Shown here piece after piece: positions 36,362-45,107 of a stretch of 64,000 bases of DNA. Position 1 is the first letter of the stretch. Each line of letters begins with the position of its first letter. Where the stretch lies: contig JAQMWT010000578.1 of NCBI GenBank assembly GCA_029834535.1, positions 62,001 through 126,000 on the forward strand, in the 5' to 3' direction. The notes under the pieces were generated by a model, which did not search any database, had not been told where the DNA came from, and saw only the letters and a program-made list of their open reading frames with translations. Origin of the DNA: Chrysophaeum taylorii. Taxonomy: Eukaryota > Sar > Pelagophyceae > Pelagomonadales > Pelagomonadaceae. The position numbers and the translations under genes are program-made.

Positions 36362-37900
36362 CGCCTTATGGCCCTTGCAGCGGAAAGTCAACGCGACCAC
36401 GCTCCAGGACACGGAATTCTATGATTGTTGACACCAATGCGGCGAACTTCCCCAGCAACCCATCGCGTTGTTTGCAGCCGCCGGCAGCGATGGAATCGAG
36501 GACTTTGCGGGGGCTAGCAAGGCGGATGATGCGGACAAAGCACCTGAGAGCTGATAACGCTCGGTGATGCGCGCATGGTCACGCACGTGCGGTTGCAAGT
36601 TGCCACTATCGCGCGCCCCTGGCGCCCTCTACCCGCCACCCTCGAAATTCCCCCCCTTTCTTGTTCGCACCTTCCATTGAAAACGTGCTGGCCACTGTCC
36701 GCCATACACGCGCAGCGCACAAGCTAAGCACCCTACTTTTTTGCCTCCTCAATGCTTTCTCAGAGCTCAACGGCACGAAGCCACCTTTCGCTTAACAATC
36801 TCCCTGCTTGTCACTTGCAGTCGGTCAATACGAAGGTTGTCGACCTCAACAAGAGGGGGTGTTCGCGCGAAATTGGTATTGATAGTATTCGCAGTTAATT
36901 AACTGATCGAGGAGCGGGGGGATGACATCTCTGTCGACGAAGCGCGATCCATGCATTGTTCTTTAGAGTAGACTTGCAGCCTTGGACCGCCGGACTCGGG
37001 AAATAGCCCAATGCACTAGAGCTGTTCCACACTCCGGGGGGTTGGCGTGTGCTGGGTGTACGACGGCAGCCCGACAAAAGAAGCGCAGCAGTGCGTCCTC
37101 TGCTCGCGCCCCTGAGCGCGAAGTGTGCACCGATCGCGCCTATCGAGGTGGCGTGTGGCGAGACCTTGAGAATCCTTGCTTCTCAGCAGCATTGACAGGT
37201 ACTTGGATCTGATGAAGTCGACGCCTTACGCACACATCACGCGAACATCAGAGGCCGAACGCGAGTCGCGAAGTCGCGGGCGTGCCACTGAACGGCGGGT
37301 GCGTCAAAATTTGACGAAGTCTCCATAACTCCAGTGGGGAGATTGGAATGAGCTCAAGACGTCGCACGCACCAAAAGCCCAATATACCAAGATTGAGGGG
37401 CGGTCTCGTGAGTGCAGATGGATCTTATGAGGAGCCAGTCTTCGGGGTGACAAGACACGTTTTCTCATTGCTAGAGCGGCGTACTCGTTGGAGGTGGGGG
37501 AGGTCGTTGTCGGCCTTCATACGTGATGGACGGGAGGGAGCCCTGGCTGGCGTCAAACAGCTGCGCTTCCAGGAGTTTGAAAGGGCGTTGATGAATTGTG
37601 TTATAAGACCAACTAGAACAAGAAATTTTAGTGTGGGAAGAAGAGCGCGGCGGGGTGTCGGAGGCGGATTCGAACGTTTGGTAGTCGATGATGCCGTCGT
37701 CGACGCCAAGCCTTGTCGGCGAGCGCGGAGAGGTGCTCTTTGTCAGAATAGAAGGTCTCTTCGACGAGGATCCCAAAGACGCGCTAGAACTGTTCGGCCT
37801 CGAGGCAGCGAGATCGAGTGGCTTGAAGGTTTAAGAAGAAAGTGGATGGTTGTCCTTGCCGATGAGTTCGCGCATCTTCGGCCGCCGAAAAGCTCCACGT
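36362..37900. other. Intergenic region, no supported gene
   Basis: 1.5 kb after the TPR gene. Open frames are short or overlap each other (for example 184 codons plus at 37348 and 94-101 codons minus at 37425-37776) and show no domain I recognise. The left part of the LINE remnant may begin before 38000. Confidence 0.4.
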
Positions 37901-39650
37901 AGATTCGAGCCGTACGACAGCTTCAGCTCTCAAAACATCAAGGACCAAACTGGGCCACTTTGAAGCGGCGTTGGAATGCCGGACGTCCGCCCGGCCATGA
38001 ACAAGAATATGACCGGCAGAACTCGCCGTCGTTTGACGATCCACGCCGCATTCGATTGGAATCCGTGACTCGTGGAGCCGAAAGATGTCAACCTCCTTCG
38101 AACTCGAATCGCGTTGCGGCAAAATGCTGATCCTAAACGTGCAGCACAGCCTAGTAGTTGCCAGGATCGAGTGGAATCTCGCGAAACAGCCATAGAAGCA
38201 AGCCAACGCGAAGTTCTCCGCGCTGAAGGTGATTCTAGCTCCTGGCACCGTTCGCACGCCAGTCTCTTAGAAAACGCCGAACTGGGTGATATTCTGCCTC
38301 GTGGCGTTGTTGGTGTTAAGCGCGTGTGGTCGACGGCGGTACCCAGTTGACTGGAGCGACAACCCGCTAGAAGCGCCTCCGTCCCTGCATACGAGGCGCA
38401 CCATAGCCAAGGGGCCTCGTCGTCTACTAAAGCGGCCATGGCCATGATGAGCCCATTGAGCGCGATCAACGTTCGGCTTTTGCTTTTATGATTTTCCTAC
38501 CAGGTCAGGTTGTGGCGCCGAAGATGGCTCGACGGCGACGAGGGACTCACACTAGCGTGGGCGATCCTGGCAAGAGGGCATTGAATCGACATCATAGTGC
38601 TCGAAGTCTTTTTAGACAGTGCAATCTTTGAGCAGGGGTCGAGTCCCAAGTCCTCCGGTAAGCAGTCGGTGGATTTTTTTTTGGTGGAGTACGTATCGAT
38701 CTTGGTCTCACGAGGCGAGCTCGGCAGTAAAACTCCGTTCCAACCCCGCGTGCTAGCGACGAGAAACAATCCCGCCCTTCAAACGCGGCATGAAGCTACT
38801 ACTGTAGTAAAAGTTTCATGCCGTAGCCTCGGCCACCCATCGTTGATTGATGAATTGAGCTTGATTCAGATTCTCGAAGAAAAAAAGGGCACAGAAATAC
38901 ATTGCAAGGAACCTTCCAACCTTTTAGCAGCCCAGCTTATAGCTAGCTAAAGGCCAGTCCAATGCATGGGGCGTAGAGGATAACATGGCGTTTGGTCAAG
39001 GGGCGTAGACAATACTCCAGTGTTGAGGGCGAGTTGGTGGTCTGTCGCTTTTTGCCATCGTCTTGAGCAACGGAGTATCATGTCTTCGTTGGTATGTGGA
39101 ATTTTTGGAGTGCCTTGTTGAGACCCCAGCCGCATGTGAAATGTGGGGACCCGCGGGGACCTTTGGAGGCGTCACCTCATTCACAGTGCGACTTCCGCGA
39201 CACGGAAGCGCCACGTCATCTGCATACGCTGACTCTTAGAACCAGCGCGACGCCTTCAGTGCCGCGTTTTGCACTGCATCGACGATGTTCAGTGAGTGCT
39301 TCGTCTTGCTTCGTCTCGAAAACACATACTGCGTCCCGTACTTCGCGTCGTCACCGTGATGTGGTCTTCGAGGCCGCCATGTCCAGAACGAAAAGAACCG
39401 GACCTAGGACATCACCCTGCTCTTAACGCCGATGATTGAGTCAACCGAAGCGGCAGAGCCGCACTTGTATAAAGTGTGGGGGGCCATAATGAGGCGTGCG
39501 AGTTTCGTTGGAACACCGACCTTCGATAGCACCTGCCATAGTAGCGCTCCCGAGGGGCGAAACCCCTGGTGAAATCAATGGATAGGACTCGTGCAGTAAG
39601 TCGCGATGGGAGTTTCCCACTCCGGCCGAAAGCCGCACTCTGCTGCGTTT
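37900..39650 (-). mobile_element. Non-LTR retrotransposon (LINE) reverse-transcriptase remnant
   Basis: On the minus strand the pieces appear in RT order from right to left: GVPTKLARLIMAPHTLYKCG and SIIGVKSR (about 39560-39420), QGDVLGPVLFVLDMA (about 39425-39380), then SAYADDVALPCRGS (about 39220-39180; the Y-A-D-D catalytic box). Further left, QLGTAVDHTRLTPTTPRGRI followed by SPSSAFSKRL (about 38340-38270) fits the connection after the palm of LINE polymerases, but less surely. The G-V-x-Q-G-D-V-L-G-P-V-L-F box is typical of non-LTR elements. Pieces lie in different frames with stops, so it is inactive. No endonuclease or poly-A tail was identified; the outer limits are approximate. Confidence 0.6.
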
Positions 39651-39698
39651 CGTGTTCTAGCTCCGCGGGAAGCTCAAAAAAACATTAACAACACATAA

Positions 39699-40262
39699 TT
39701 ATGTTTCGCAGTGTACGTCTTTGAAACCGGTCTTGAATCTAACGTGGTCGGTGTCGGAGGCTACGACATCGCCGGAGACGCGGACGCGAGCTTGGCCGTC
39801 GAGGCAGGCTGCGGCGAGGTGGCTCGGCATTTGGGTCCTTTTTGGCTTCGCAGTCAGGTGGAGGGTGTGGTCTCCCAAGGCCTTGGTGGTGAACTCGCCA
39901 GAGACGAAGTTGCTCACCTCAACGTCCTCTAGCTCGAGGATGAGTTCGAGGCGCTTCCACTTTGTCTGGACGAGCGATCGCGACGTCATCTCCAGGACCA
40001 TGCTCGAGGCGTCCGACGCGACCGACCTGACGCGGACTTTGGGCGGCCGCGGCGATACGAGGACGACAACGAATGCTCCCAATAATATGAGGGAGCAAAT
40101 TGCCGCGGCGAACAGCGGCTTCCATCTGTTTTCTGGCACATCGCTGGTCTCTTCGTTGCCGCCAGCAGCGACGACCTTGTAGTCTCGACGCGGAAATGTT
40201 CGCATTTCCACACCACCGCGCGACATTCTTGACGTGTCTGACTGGCTGTGCTTGTACAACAA
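39699..40262 (-). CDS. LEA2-like single-pass membrane protein
   Basis: A 187-aa protein: a basic, polar N-terminus, a membrane helix WKPLFAAAICSLILLGAFVV (about residues 47-66), the linker VLVSPRPPKVRVRSV and a beta-rich outer domain to residue 187. A helix followed directly by a Pro-rich K-V-x-V-x-S-V strand, then alternating strands (SLVQTKWKRLELILELEDVE, VSNFVSGEFTTKALGDHTLH), is the plan of LEA2 / NDR1-HIN1-like proteins, including stramenopile relatives. They are membrane-tethered with the domain outside. Met 13 (MSRGGVEMRTF) or Met 20 could be the true start. Function is unknown. Confidence 0.6.
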   Translation of the reverse strand: MLYKHSQSDTSRMSRGGVEMRTFPRRDYKVVAAGGNEETSDVPENRWKPLFAAAICSLILLGAFVVVLVSPRPPKVRVRSVASDASSMVLEMTSRSLVQTKWKRLELILELEDVEVSNFVSGEFTTKALGDHTLHLTAKPKRTQMPSHLAAACLDGQARVRVSGDVVASDTDHVRFKTGFKDVHCET

Positions 40263-40960
40263 GTCAAGTCGCCGCTCAACGCGTGATTGATATCAAACGG
40301 AGCCCAGATGGCGCTGGGTGATGGCTGTTCCTCTCGAGAGATCCCCGCTCGCGGACGACGACGAATTCCCTATGTTCCGCAGCTGCTTCAACACTGGAGC
40401 TTTTTGTGTTTCCAAGAATGTGCCGACGACCAATGGTGCAAGTGCAGCTTTATTAGACCGTTAAATTTAATACGATGGTCAGGGGTTCGGAGACGCGACA
40501 CAGCCTCGTCCGCCTGCAGAGGGACATGTTGCCGAGCGTGGCGCAGGCAAGGGGAGTAGGGGGTGCTGGAGTATGTTTTTTTTCTCTCGCTCGCACCAAC
40601 AACAACGATGCAGCGCGCGTTGAGGTCGCGCCTTTGAATTGCGAGAGCGTGAACACGCAAGCCGCATCTATAACGTCGGAGACCCCGCATCGAATGTTGT
40701 GGTGGGGGGTCAGACAGAATTGCCACCGAGGAATTGGTGAGAAGTAATGGGTGCTGGGTGGCGCAGCACTCTACTTGCGTCGATCGTGATTGCAAAAAAG
40801 CGCGAACACCCTGGTGAGCGAGAGATCGAGATTGTAGGTTTGTGTTCTCTCATATATATATTAAAAACTCCGCCGCGTGTTTGTGTGGAAGATGATGGAT
40901 GATATGTGACGTCAGTAGGATACGGTGGTGTTGTTGTTGCGACCGACCGACCGACCGCGT
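40263..40960. other. Intergenic region between divergent genes
   Basis: About 700 bp between the LEA2-like start (minus) and the CCDC24-like start (plus). It contains a short TATATATA tract (40852-40860), and (TTG)n and (CCGA)n runs directly before the plus start (40928-40957). No gene supported. Confidence 0.5.
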
Positions 40961-41551
40961 ATGATTTGGGTTGAGCTGGGGAATGACGCGCTGCGAAAAG
41001 CGGTCGGCGAGGCCGTTGTCGCGGAGACCGAGGAGTTGCACGAGGAGGCGAGGGTGTTGCGCGAGATTGTTGGGTACGTCGAGACGCCGGCGCGGGCGTT
41101 GTTAGAGCAAAAGCTGGCGAAAATGTTAGGCGTGGTCGAGGACCGCGACAAGCGGCTGACGAGGTACATTCTGAGTCGGCCCGCGGCGTGCCCGGCGCCC
41201 GACAAGAATGAGGTTGCGCGGATCAAGCCGCACTTTAATCTTGATGAGATCGATTCGGTCTTAGACGACGCTCGGCAGTTGCTGCGCGCCGAAGCCGAAT
41301 TTCTCAAGTATAAGATCGCTTCGATGCACGCTTCCGTCGACCAGCCCTCCTTGGTCGAGCTGAGGCAGTTCGGCGCGAGGTTGGAAGCGGAGTGGTTGAG
41401 GCGAGGGCATCACGAGGAGATGGCCAGGCTGGTGGTGAACCGCGTGCCTCGGAAGCCGGCGCGCGAGAGCGGACTCCTAAGACGACGACCATCCACCAAG
41501 CGGCGGTTGTTGCAAGAGGCCCGGGATGAGAGACATCTCCAGGAATGGTGA
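40961..41551 (+). CDS. Coiled-coil protein, possibly CCDC24-like
   Basis: A 197-aa helical protein from MIWVELGNDALRKAVGEA; an upstream in-frame Met (40925) lies in microsatellite sequence and is disfavoured. Helices: VAETEELHEEARVLREIVG (about residues 20-40), a second with RALLEQKLAKMLG, then NLDEIDSVLDDARQLLRAEA, EFLKYKIASMHASVDQ and LVELRQFGARLEAEWL. The combination of an early W-V-E-L motif, N-x-x-x-I-D-x-V...L-L-x-x-E and a closing S-L-x-E-L...L-E resembles the animal and protist coiled-coil protein CCDC24, some relatives of which associate with cilia; this is from memory and not certain. The tail is arginine-rich. The stop lies 39 bp from the end of the convergent ankyrin gene. Confidence 0.6.
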   Translation: MIWVELGNDALRKAVGEAVVAETEELHEEARVLREIVGYVETPARALLEQKLAKMLGVVEDRDKRLTRYILSRPAACPAPDKNEVARIKPHFNLDEIDSVLDDARQLLRAEAEFLKYKIASMHASVDQPSLVELRQFGARLEAEWLRRGHHEEMARLVVNRVPRKPARESGLLRRRPSTKRRLLQEARDERHLQEW

Positions 41552-41590
41552 TAGAGACGCTAGAAATTATACACAACACACAGAAAATAA

Positions 41591-42514
41591 TTAGTGTTGG
41601 TGGTGTTCGTCTTCTTCTTCGACGGCGAGGAGGGCCTCGAAGAGGGGGTCGTCTTGATCGTCGTGGAGGTGGCGGTGCCAGGCGAGGGGGGTCGCGTCGA
41701 AGCAAGCGTCCCTGGCCCCGGGGTCGGCGCGCCTCGAAAGGAGAAAGGTGGCCACCGGAAGATGGTTGGCGTGCGCAGCCCAGTGGAGCGGGGTTGCGCG
41801 GTAGTCCCAGAAGGGTCTCGCGTTGACGGGGGCCTCGAGGTCGTCGACCAGAAAACGGATCGCGTCGACGTGGCCGTTCTTTGCCGCGTACACGAGGGCG
41901 AGACCCAAGACGTGAGCTCGGTCAGTCCGGAGAGCCTCGTCCTCCAAATCAACCTGCGAGTAGTGCGCCAGGGAGTGTGCGCCGTCGCGGAGGCCGCCGG
42001 CCTCAAAAAAAGTAGCGAGGCGCCGGACGTCGCCGAGACCCGCCGCGGCCACGGCATCGCAGGCGGCGCCCTTCGCAACCAACCATCGCGCGGCCTCGAT
42101 CTCGCCGTAGTACAAGGCCCCCATCAGCGGACCGCCGTTCCGCGCGTCGAGATCTGCGCCGCGGACCACGAGCAAATCCATAAGTTTCTTTTGACAGCCG
42201 TTCGCGCGCGCGGACACGCTCGTCGCCGCCAGCCCCAGCGTCGTCCACCCAATGTCCTTCGGCTGCGACGGACCCGCGAGCGTCACGGCGTCGACATCGG
42301 CACCCGCGTCGAGCAGTAACTTCGCCATTTCGCACACCTCGCCCCGGGCGTCCACCGGGTTCATCGCCGTGTGGTGCAACAACGTGGCCCCGTGGAAGTA
42401 TCCGTCGTACGGGGGGTCCGTGCTCACCACGCGCATCGCGACTACATCATCGTTTAATGCCGCTTCGAGCCCGGCCACGTCCCCGCGCGCGATGGCGCCG
42501 ATGGCCCCCAACAT
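41591..42514 (-). CDS. Ankyrin-repeat protein (307 aa)
   Basis: About six ankyrin repeats fill the protein. The clearest: EMAKLLLDAGADVDAVTLAG with GWTTLGLAATS, KKLMDLLVVRGADLDARNGG with LMGALYYGE, IEAARWLVAKGAACDAV, VDAIRFLVDDLEAPVNARPF, and YRATPLHWAAHANHLPVATF followed by LLSRRADPGARD. The N-terminal MLGAIGAIARGDVAGLEAAL is a capping repeat. No other domain is visible, so it should act through protein binding. A TAGGGTTTCG box (AACCCT on the gene strand) lies at 42551-42560, about 37 bp before the start. The end carries (TTC)n giving EEEDEHH. Confidence 0.85.
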   Translation of the reverse strand: MLGAIGAIARGDVAGLEAALNDDVVAMRVVSTDPPYDGYFHGATLLHHTAMNPVDARGEVCEMAKLLLDAGADVDAVTLAGPSQPKDIGWTTLGLAATSVSARANGCQKKLMDLLVVRGADLDARNGGPLMGALYYGEIEAARWLVAKGAACDAVAAAGLGDVRRLATFFEAGGLRDGAHSLAHYSQVDLEDEALRTDRAHVLGLALVYAAKNGHVDAIRFLVDDLEAPVNARPFWDYRATPLHWAAHANHLPVATFLLSRRADPGARDACFDATPLAWHRHLHDDQDDPLFEALLAVEEEDEHHQH

Positions 42515-42550
42515 GATGATACGTGGTCACATCTCCAAAGACGTCACATC

Positions 42551-42560
42551 TAGGGTTTCG
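42551..42560 (-). promoter_or_regulatory. AAACCCTA (telo-box-like) motif upstream of the ankyrin gene
   Basis: On the gene strand it reads CGAAACCCTA, 37-46 bp upstream of the ATG, followed by GACGTC. It matches the AACCCT box at other starts in the window. Confidence 0.4.
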
Positions 42561-42765
42561 GAATTGATTTCTCCCTCGCGGGGCAGTACTGCCCTAATAA
42601 AAGTCACTCGACCGCCCAACAACAACTCTGGAAAAGCAGAGTAGAAGCCGGCCTGTGGCAAACGGCCAGCGCCCGTGTGGTGTTTTTTGGGTGCCAAGCC
42701 CTCGCGGGGGACTCGGTGCCGGAGACGGGCGAAGGCGATCCGAGCTGCCGTTTGTCCTCGAAAAG

Positions 42766-42912
42766 GCCCCGCTCGACGCGAAGTGCTAGCTACAAAGCTC
42801 GTCGGGGCGATGCTGCTGCTGCAATATGGCGCCCCGCTCGACGCGAAAGTGCTAGCTACAAAGCTCGTCGGGGCGATGCTGCTGCTGCAATATGGCGCCC
42901 CGCTCGACTACG
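42766..42912 (+). repeat. Tandem 65/66-bp duplication of an ankyrin-coding fragment
   Basis: Units start at 42766 (65 bp), 42831 (66 bp) and 42897 (truncated). In one frame each encodes KLVGAMLLLQYGAPLDAKVL, an ankyrin-type outer helix and G-A-x-L-D turn. One unit lacks a base, so it is not a working coding repeat. Likely a decayed ankyrin fragment. Confidence 0.7.
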
Positions 42913-44218
42913 TGCCGCTTCCGGATCCCGCGCCTAAGGGTGCGAGATAGATACAGCGCCCGCCACGAGCCGCCAGCATATTCAGCTTTGTCAACATGAT
43001 TCGAACGTTGGTCGGGGAAGAAGTCACGCCAAGGGAAGTCAACGCAGCTGTTGCGGCCCATCATCTATTGAAGAAAAATGACTGGATGGCGGGGCGAAAA
43101 GGCAAAATGTGGGTTTTATAGAAGGGCGGCGATCAGCAAACCCGCGGCGCGGATCACTTTCCGGGAATGCTTGCTGCCGACGCCAAGGTTGAGTCAATCT
43201 ACGATGCCCTCGACGCCTTCGTGCCGAGATCTACGTCGAAGGAAAATCATGACGCCACACCCCCAACTGGATCCAAGAGACCGCGGCTCTCCGAGCAACG
43301 GCGCCGGGCTTTCGCTCCTCGAAACAACTGAGCTCCTGCGCATCCTGTTAGAGGCTCTGCGCATTCCCTTGCTTTGACTGTTTAGGCCCTCACCAAAGCA
43401 TGATGTCATCGCACTGTTGTTGTGTGCCCCGTCGAGCCTTCCCTCCAAAAGCAACAATACAAAGCTCGAACTCGCCAATAAAAGAGTGCCGATGCGAAAA
43501 TCGCCGAGGTCGAGGTAATGATGGAAGGCGTCAACAAGAGACTGGGCCATGTGGCTGTACGCAGCTTCGGCGGCGAGTACAGCAAAAGGCTGCTTGACCG
43601 GCAGGCAAAGTTTCTCGATTTGAGGTTTGGTATCTTTCTTCGAAAGCGCGAACATCATGCCTAGTGCTCTCGATGCACCGCCCTCGGGATACCCGGGGTC
43701 TTCTCCGCGGCGTAAACTCAGTAGTATAAAGCGTGCGCCCGGTGCGCGATGAGCTTGTCGAAATTCGACCCGCGCAATCGCGCGATGCACTCCTTTTTGC
43801 AGCTCTTGCTGACGCACGGCGCCAGCTCACTCTCGTCCGAGAACGGTAGCAGCCGCCTCGGTTTCATCTCCTCGACGGCCTTTAAGTTGGTCCACGCCGC
43901 CTAGTCCGCCAAGTCCACTAACACGATCTCATCCCTTCGTCGAGCCCGGGCGTGACATCTGTGACGTCAGCTTCCTCAAAAACCGACCATAGCTTCGGTC
44001 GGCACCAGGGGCAAGCTGATCGTGTCATCGTCGTCCCGTAAGAGCGACGCCAAGCCATCAAACCCACCTCGAAAAGCTTCGTCGTGAACCATGGGTCACC
44101 CTCGACGTCTCCGACGTCGATGTCTCAGCGCGAAAGCCCGGCCACCAAGGCCGGCCACCAAAAAGTGGACTTTGATCATAAAGTGGTGGTCACGAAACCC
44201 GCTCTGGAAGATAGGGCT
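42913..44218. other. Intergenic region, 1.3 kb, possible gene relic
   Basis: Plus-strand fragments such as NMIRTLVGEEVTPREVNAA with VAAHHLLKKNDWMAGRKGK (43000-43110) and AEVEVMMEGVNKRLGHVAVR (43500-43560) look once-coding but are broken by stops. No family was recognised. Confidence 0.4.
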
Positions 44219-44644
44219 ATGATATTGTGTGTATTGGGTTTGGGGGCGGCGACGTTGATCGAGGCAACGGGGCCGTGGGGCCTCAGCAAGCGCGGTGGGG
44301 AGTTTGTGTTCGTGGCGGGGATGCGGGGCATCGAGCCTGCGACGAACAAACTCGTGGAAGGCCCCGAGGCGCGCATTCGCCAGGCCTTCCTTAACATGGC
44401 GGCCGTGGCCGCGGGCGACAACGCGACTCTCGAGGACGCGACGAGGCTGGTCGTCTACGTGACAGACATGTTTCGGTACCGGCCGATTGTCAACAGCGTC
44501 CAGGAGGAGTTGTGGGGGGGCGGGCCGTACCCCCCTCGTACAATCGTTGAAGTCCAGCGGCTGAACCAGGACGACATCGTCGAGGTCGAAGGGACGTTCT
44601 ACGTTGGGAGTAAAAAGTGTAGTTATGATGATTTCGGGGGGTGA
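44219..44644 (+). CDS. RidA/YjgF/UK114-family protein
   Basis: A 141-aa protein starting MILCVLGLGAATLIEATGPW. The core has FVFVAGMRGIEPATNKLVEG, an R-I-R-Q-A-F-L-N-M helix, DATRLVVYVTDMFRYRPIVN and PPRTIVEVQRLNQDDIVEVE, with the Arg of PPRT at the position that binds substrate carboxylate in RidA. The family hydrolyses reactive enamine/imine intermediates from PLP enzymes. The residues before the core are hydrophobic, so it might be targeted to an organelle or be secreted; earlier in-frame codons back to 44084 add nothing recognisable. Its last 22 bp overlap the convergent Cys-rich gene. Confidence 0.8.
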   Translation: MILCVLGLGAATLIEATGPWGLSKRGGEFVFVAGMRGIEPATNKLVEGPEARIRQAFLNMAAVAAGDNATLEDATRLVVYVTDMFRYRPIVNSVQEELWGGGPYPPRTIVEVQRLNQDDIVEVEGTFYVGSKKCSYDDFGG

Positions 44645-45057
44645 TGTTTTTTGGGGACGAGGTCGGCGCATATCGTGTCGCAGTGGGTGCAGTCGGCAAT
44701 GAATCGCTGGCACCGTCGCGCCTCGGTGCAGTCGTCCCCGAGATCGGGGCGGCAGACGAGGCCGTTCTCGAAGAATTTGTCGCAGCAGGTGGCCGACAAG
44801 ACGCGGCCGTGGTTGTTTCGCACGGACATGGGGACCGTTGGAACCGTCAAGACGTCGCTCAAGGAGACGGGGCCGCCGAGGCACTGTTCGCGGCAGCAGT
44901 CGTCGGTCGTGTCGTCGCAGCTGAGAGAGAGCCGGGGGGACCACGTGTTGCCGCAGCACTTGTGGTGCTGGGAGCAGCAGGTCTGTGGTTGTTGTTGTTG
45001 TTGTTGTTGTTGTTGTTGGGCGCGGGCGACGAGGAAGAGGAGGAGGAACCCCCGCAT
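44623..45057 (-). CDS. Small secreted cysteine-rich protein with polyglutamine
   Basis: A 144-aa protein: signal peptide MRGFLLLFLVARA, a run of ten Gln encoded by (CAA)n, then a Cys-rich domain with about 18 cysteines in patterns TCCSQHHKCC, DDCCREQC, ATCCDKFF, DDCTEARRCQRF and DCTHCDTIC. It looks like a disulfide-stabilised extracellular protein. I do not recognise the family. The start is 50 bp from the divergent SAMHD1-like start, and the 3' end overlaps the RidA gene by 22 bp. Confidence 0.65.
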   Translation of the reverse strand: MRGFLLLFLVARAQQQQQQQQQQPQTCCSQHHKCCGNTWSPRLSLSCDDTTDDCCREQCLGGPVSLSDVLTVPTVPMSVRNNHGRVLSATCCDKFFENGLVCRPDLGDDCTEARRCQRFIADCTHCDTICADLVPKKHHPPKSS

Positions 45058-45107
45058 CTTTCACTAACCCCTTTCTTCCCGAACCCTTAACCCCCCACGC
45101 TTGAACG
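45058..45107. promoter_or_regulatory. 50-bp bidirectional promoter region with two AACCC boxes
   Basis: CTAACCCC (45063-45070) and GAACCCTTAACC (45081-45092) lie between the Cys-rich gene (minus) and the SAMHD1-like gene (plus). The second ends 15 bp before the plus ATG. Confidence 0.5.

Noticed and set aside
37348-37902. 184-codon plus-strand frame
   Set aside because: Overlapped by similar-length minus frames, basic composition, no domain; likely chance.
43194-43817. 207-codon minus-strand frame
   Set aside because: Opposite strand shows better protein-like fragments; neither is intact.
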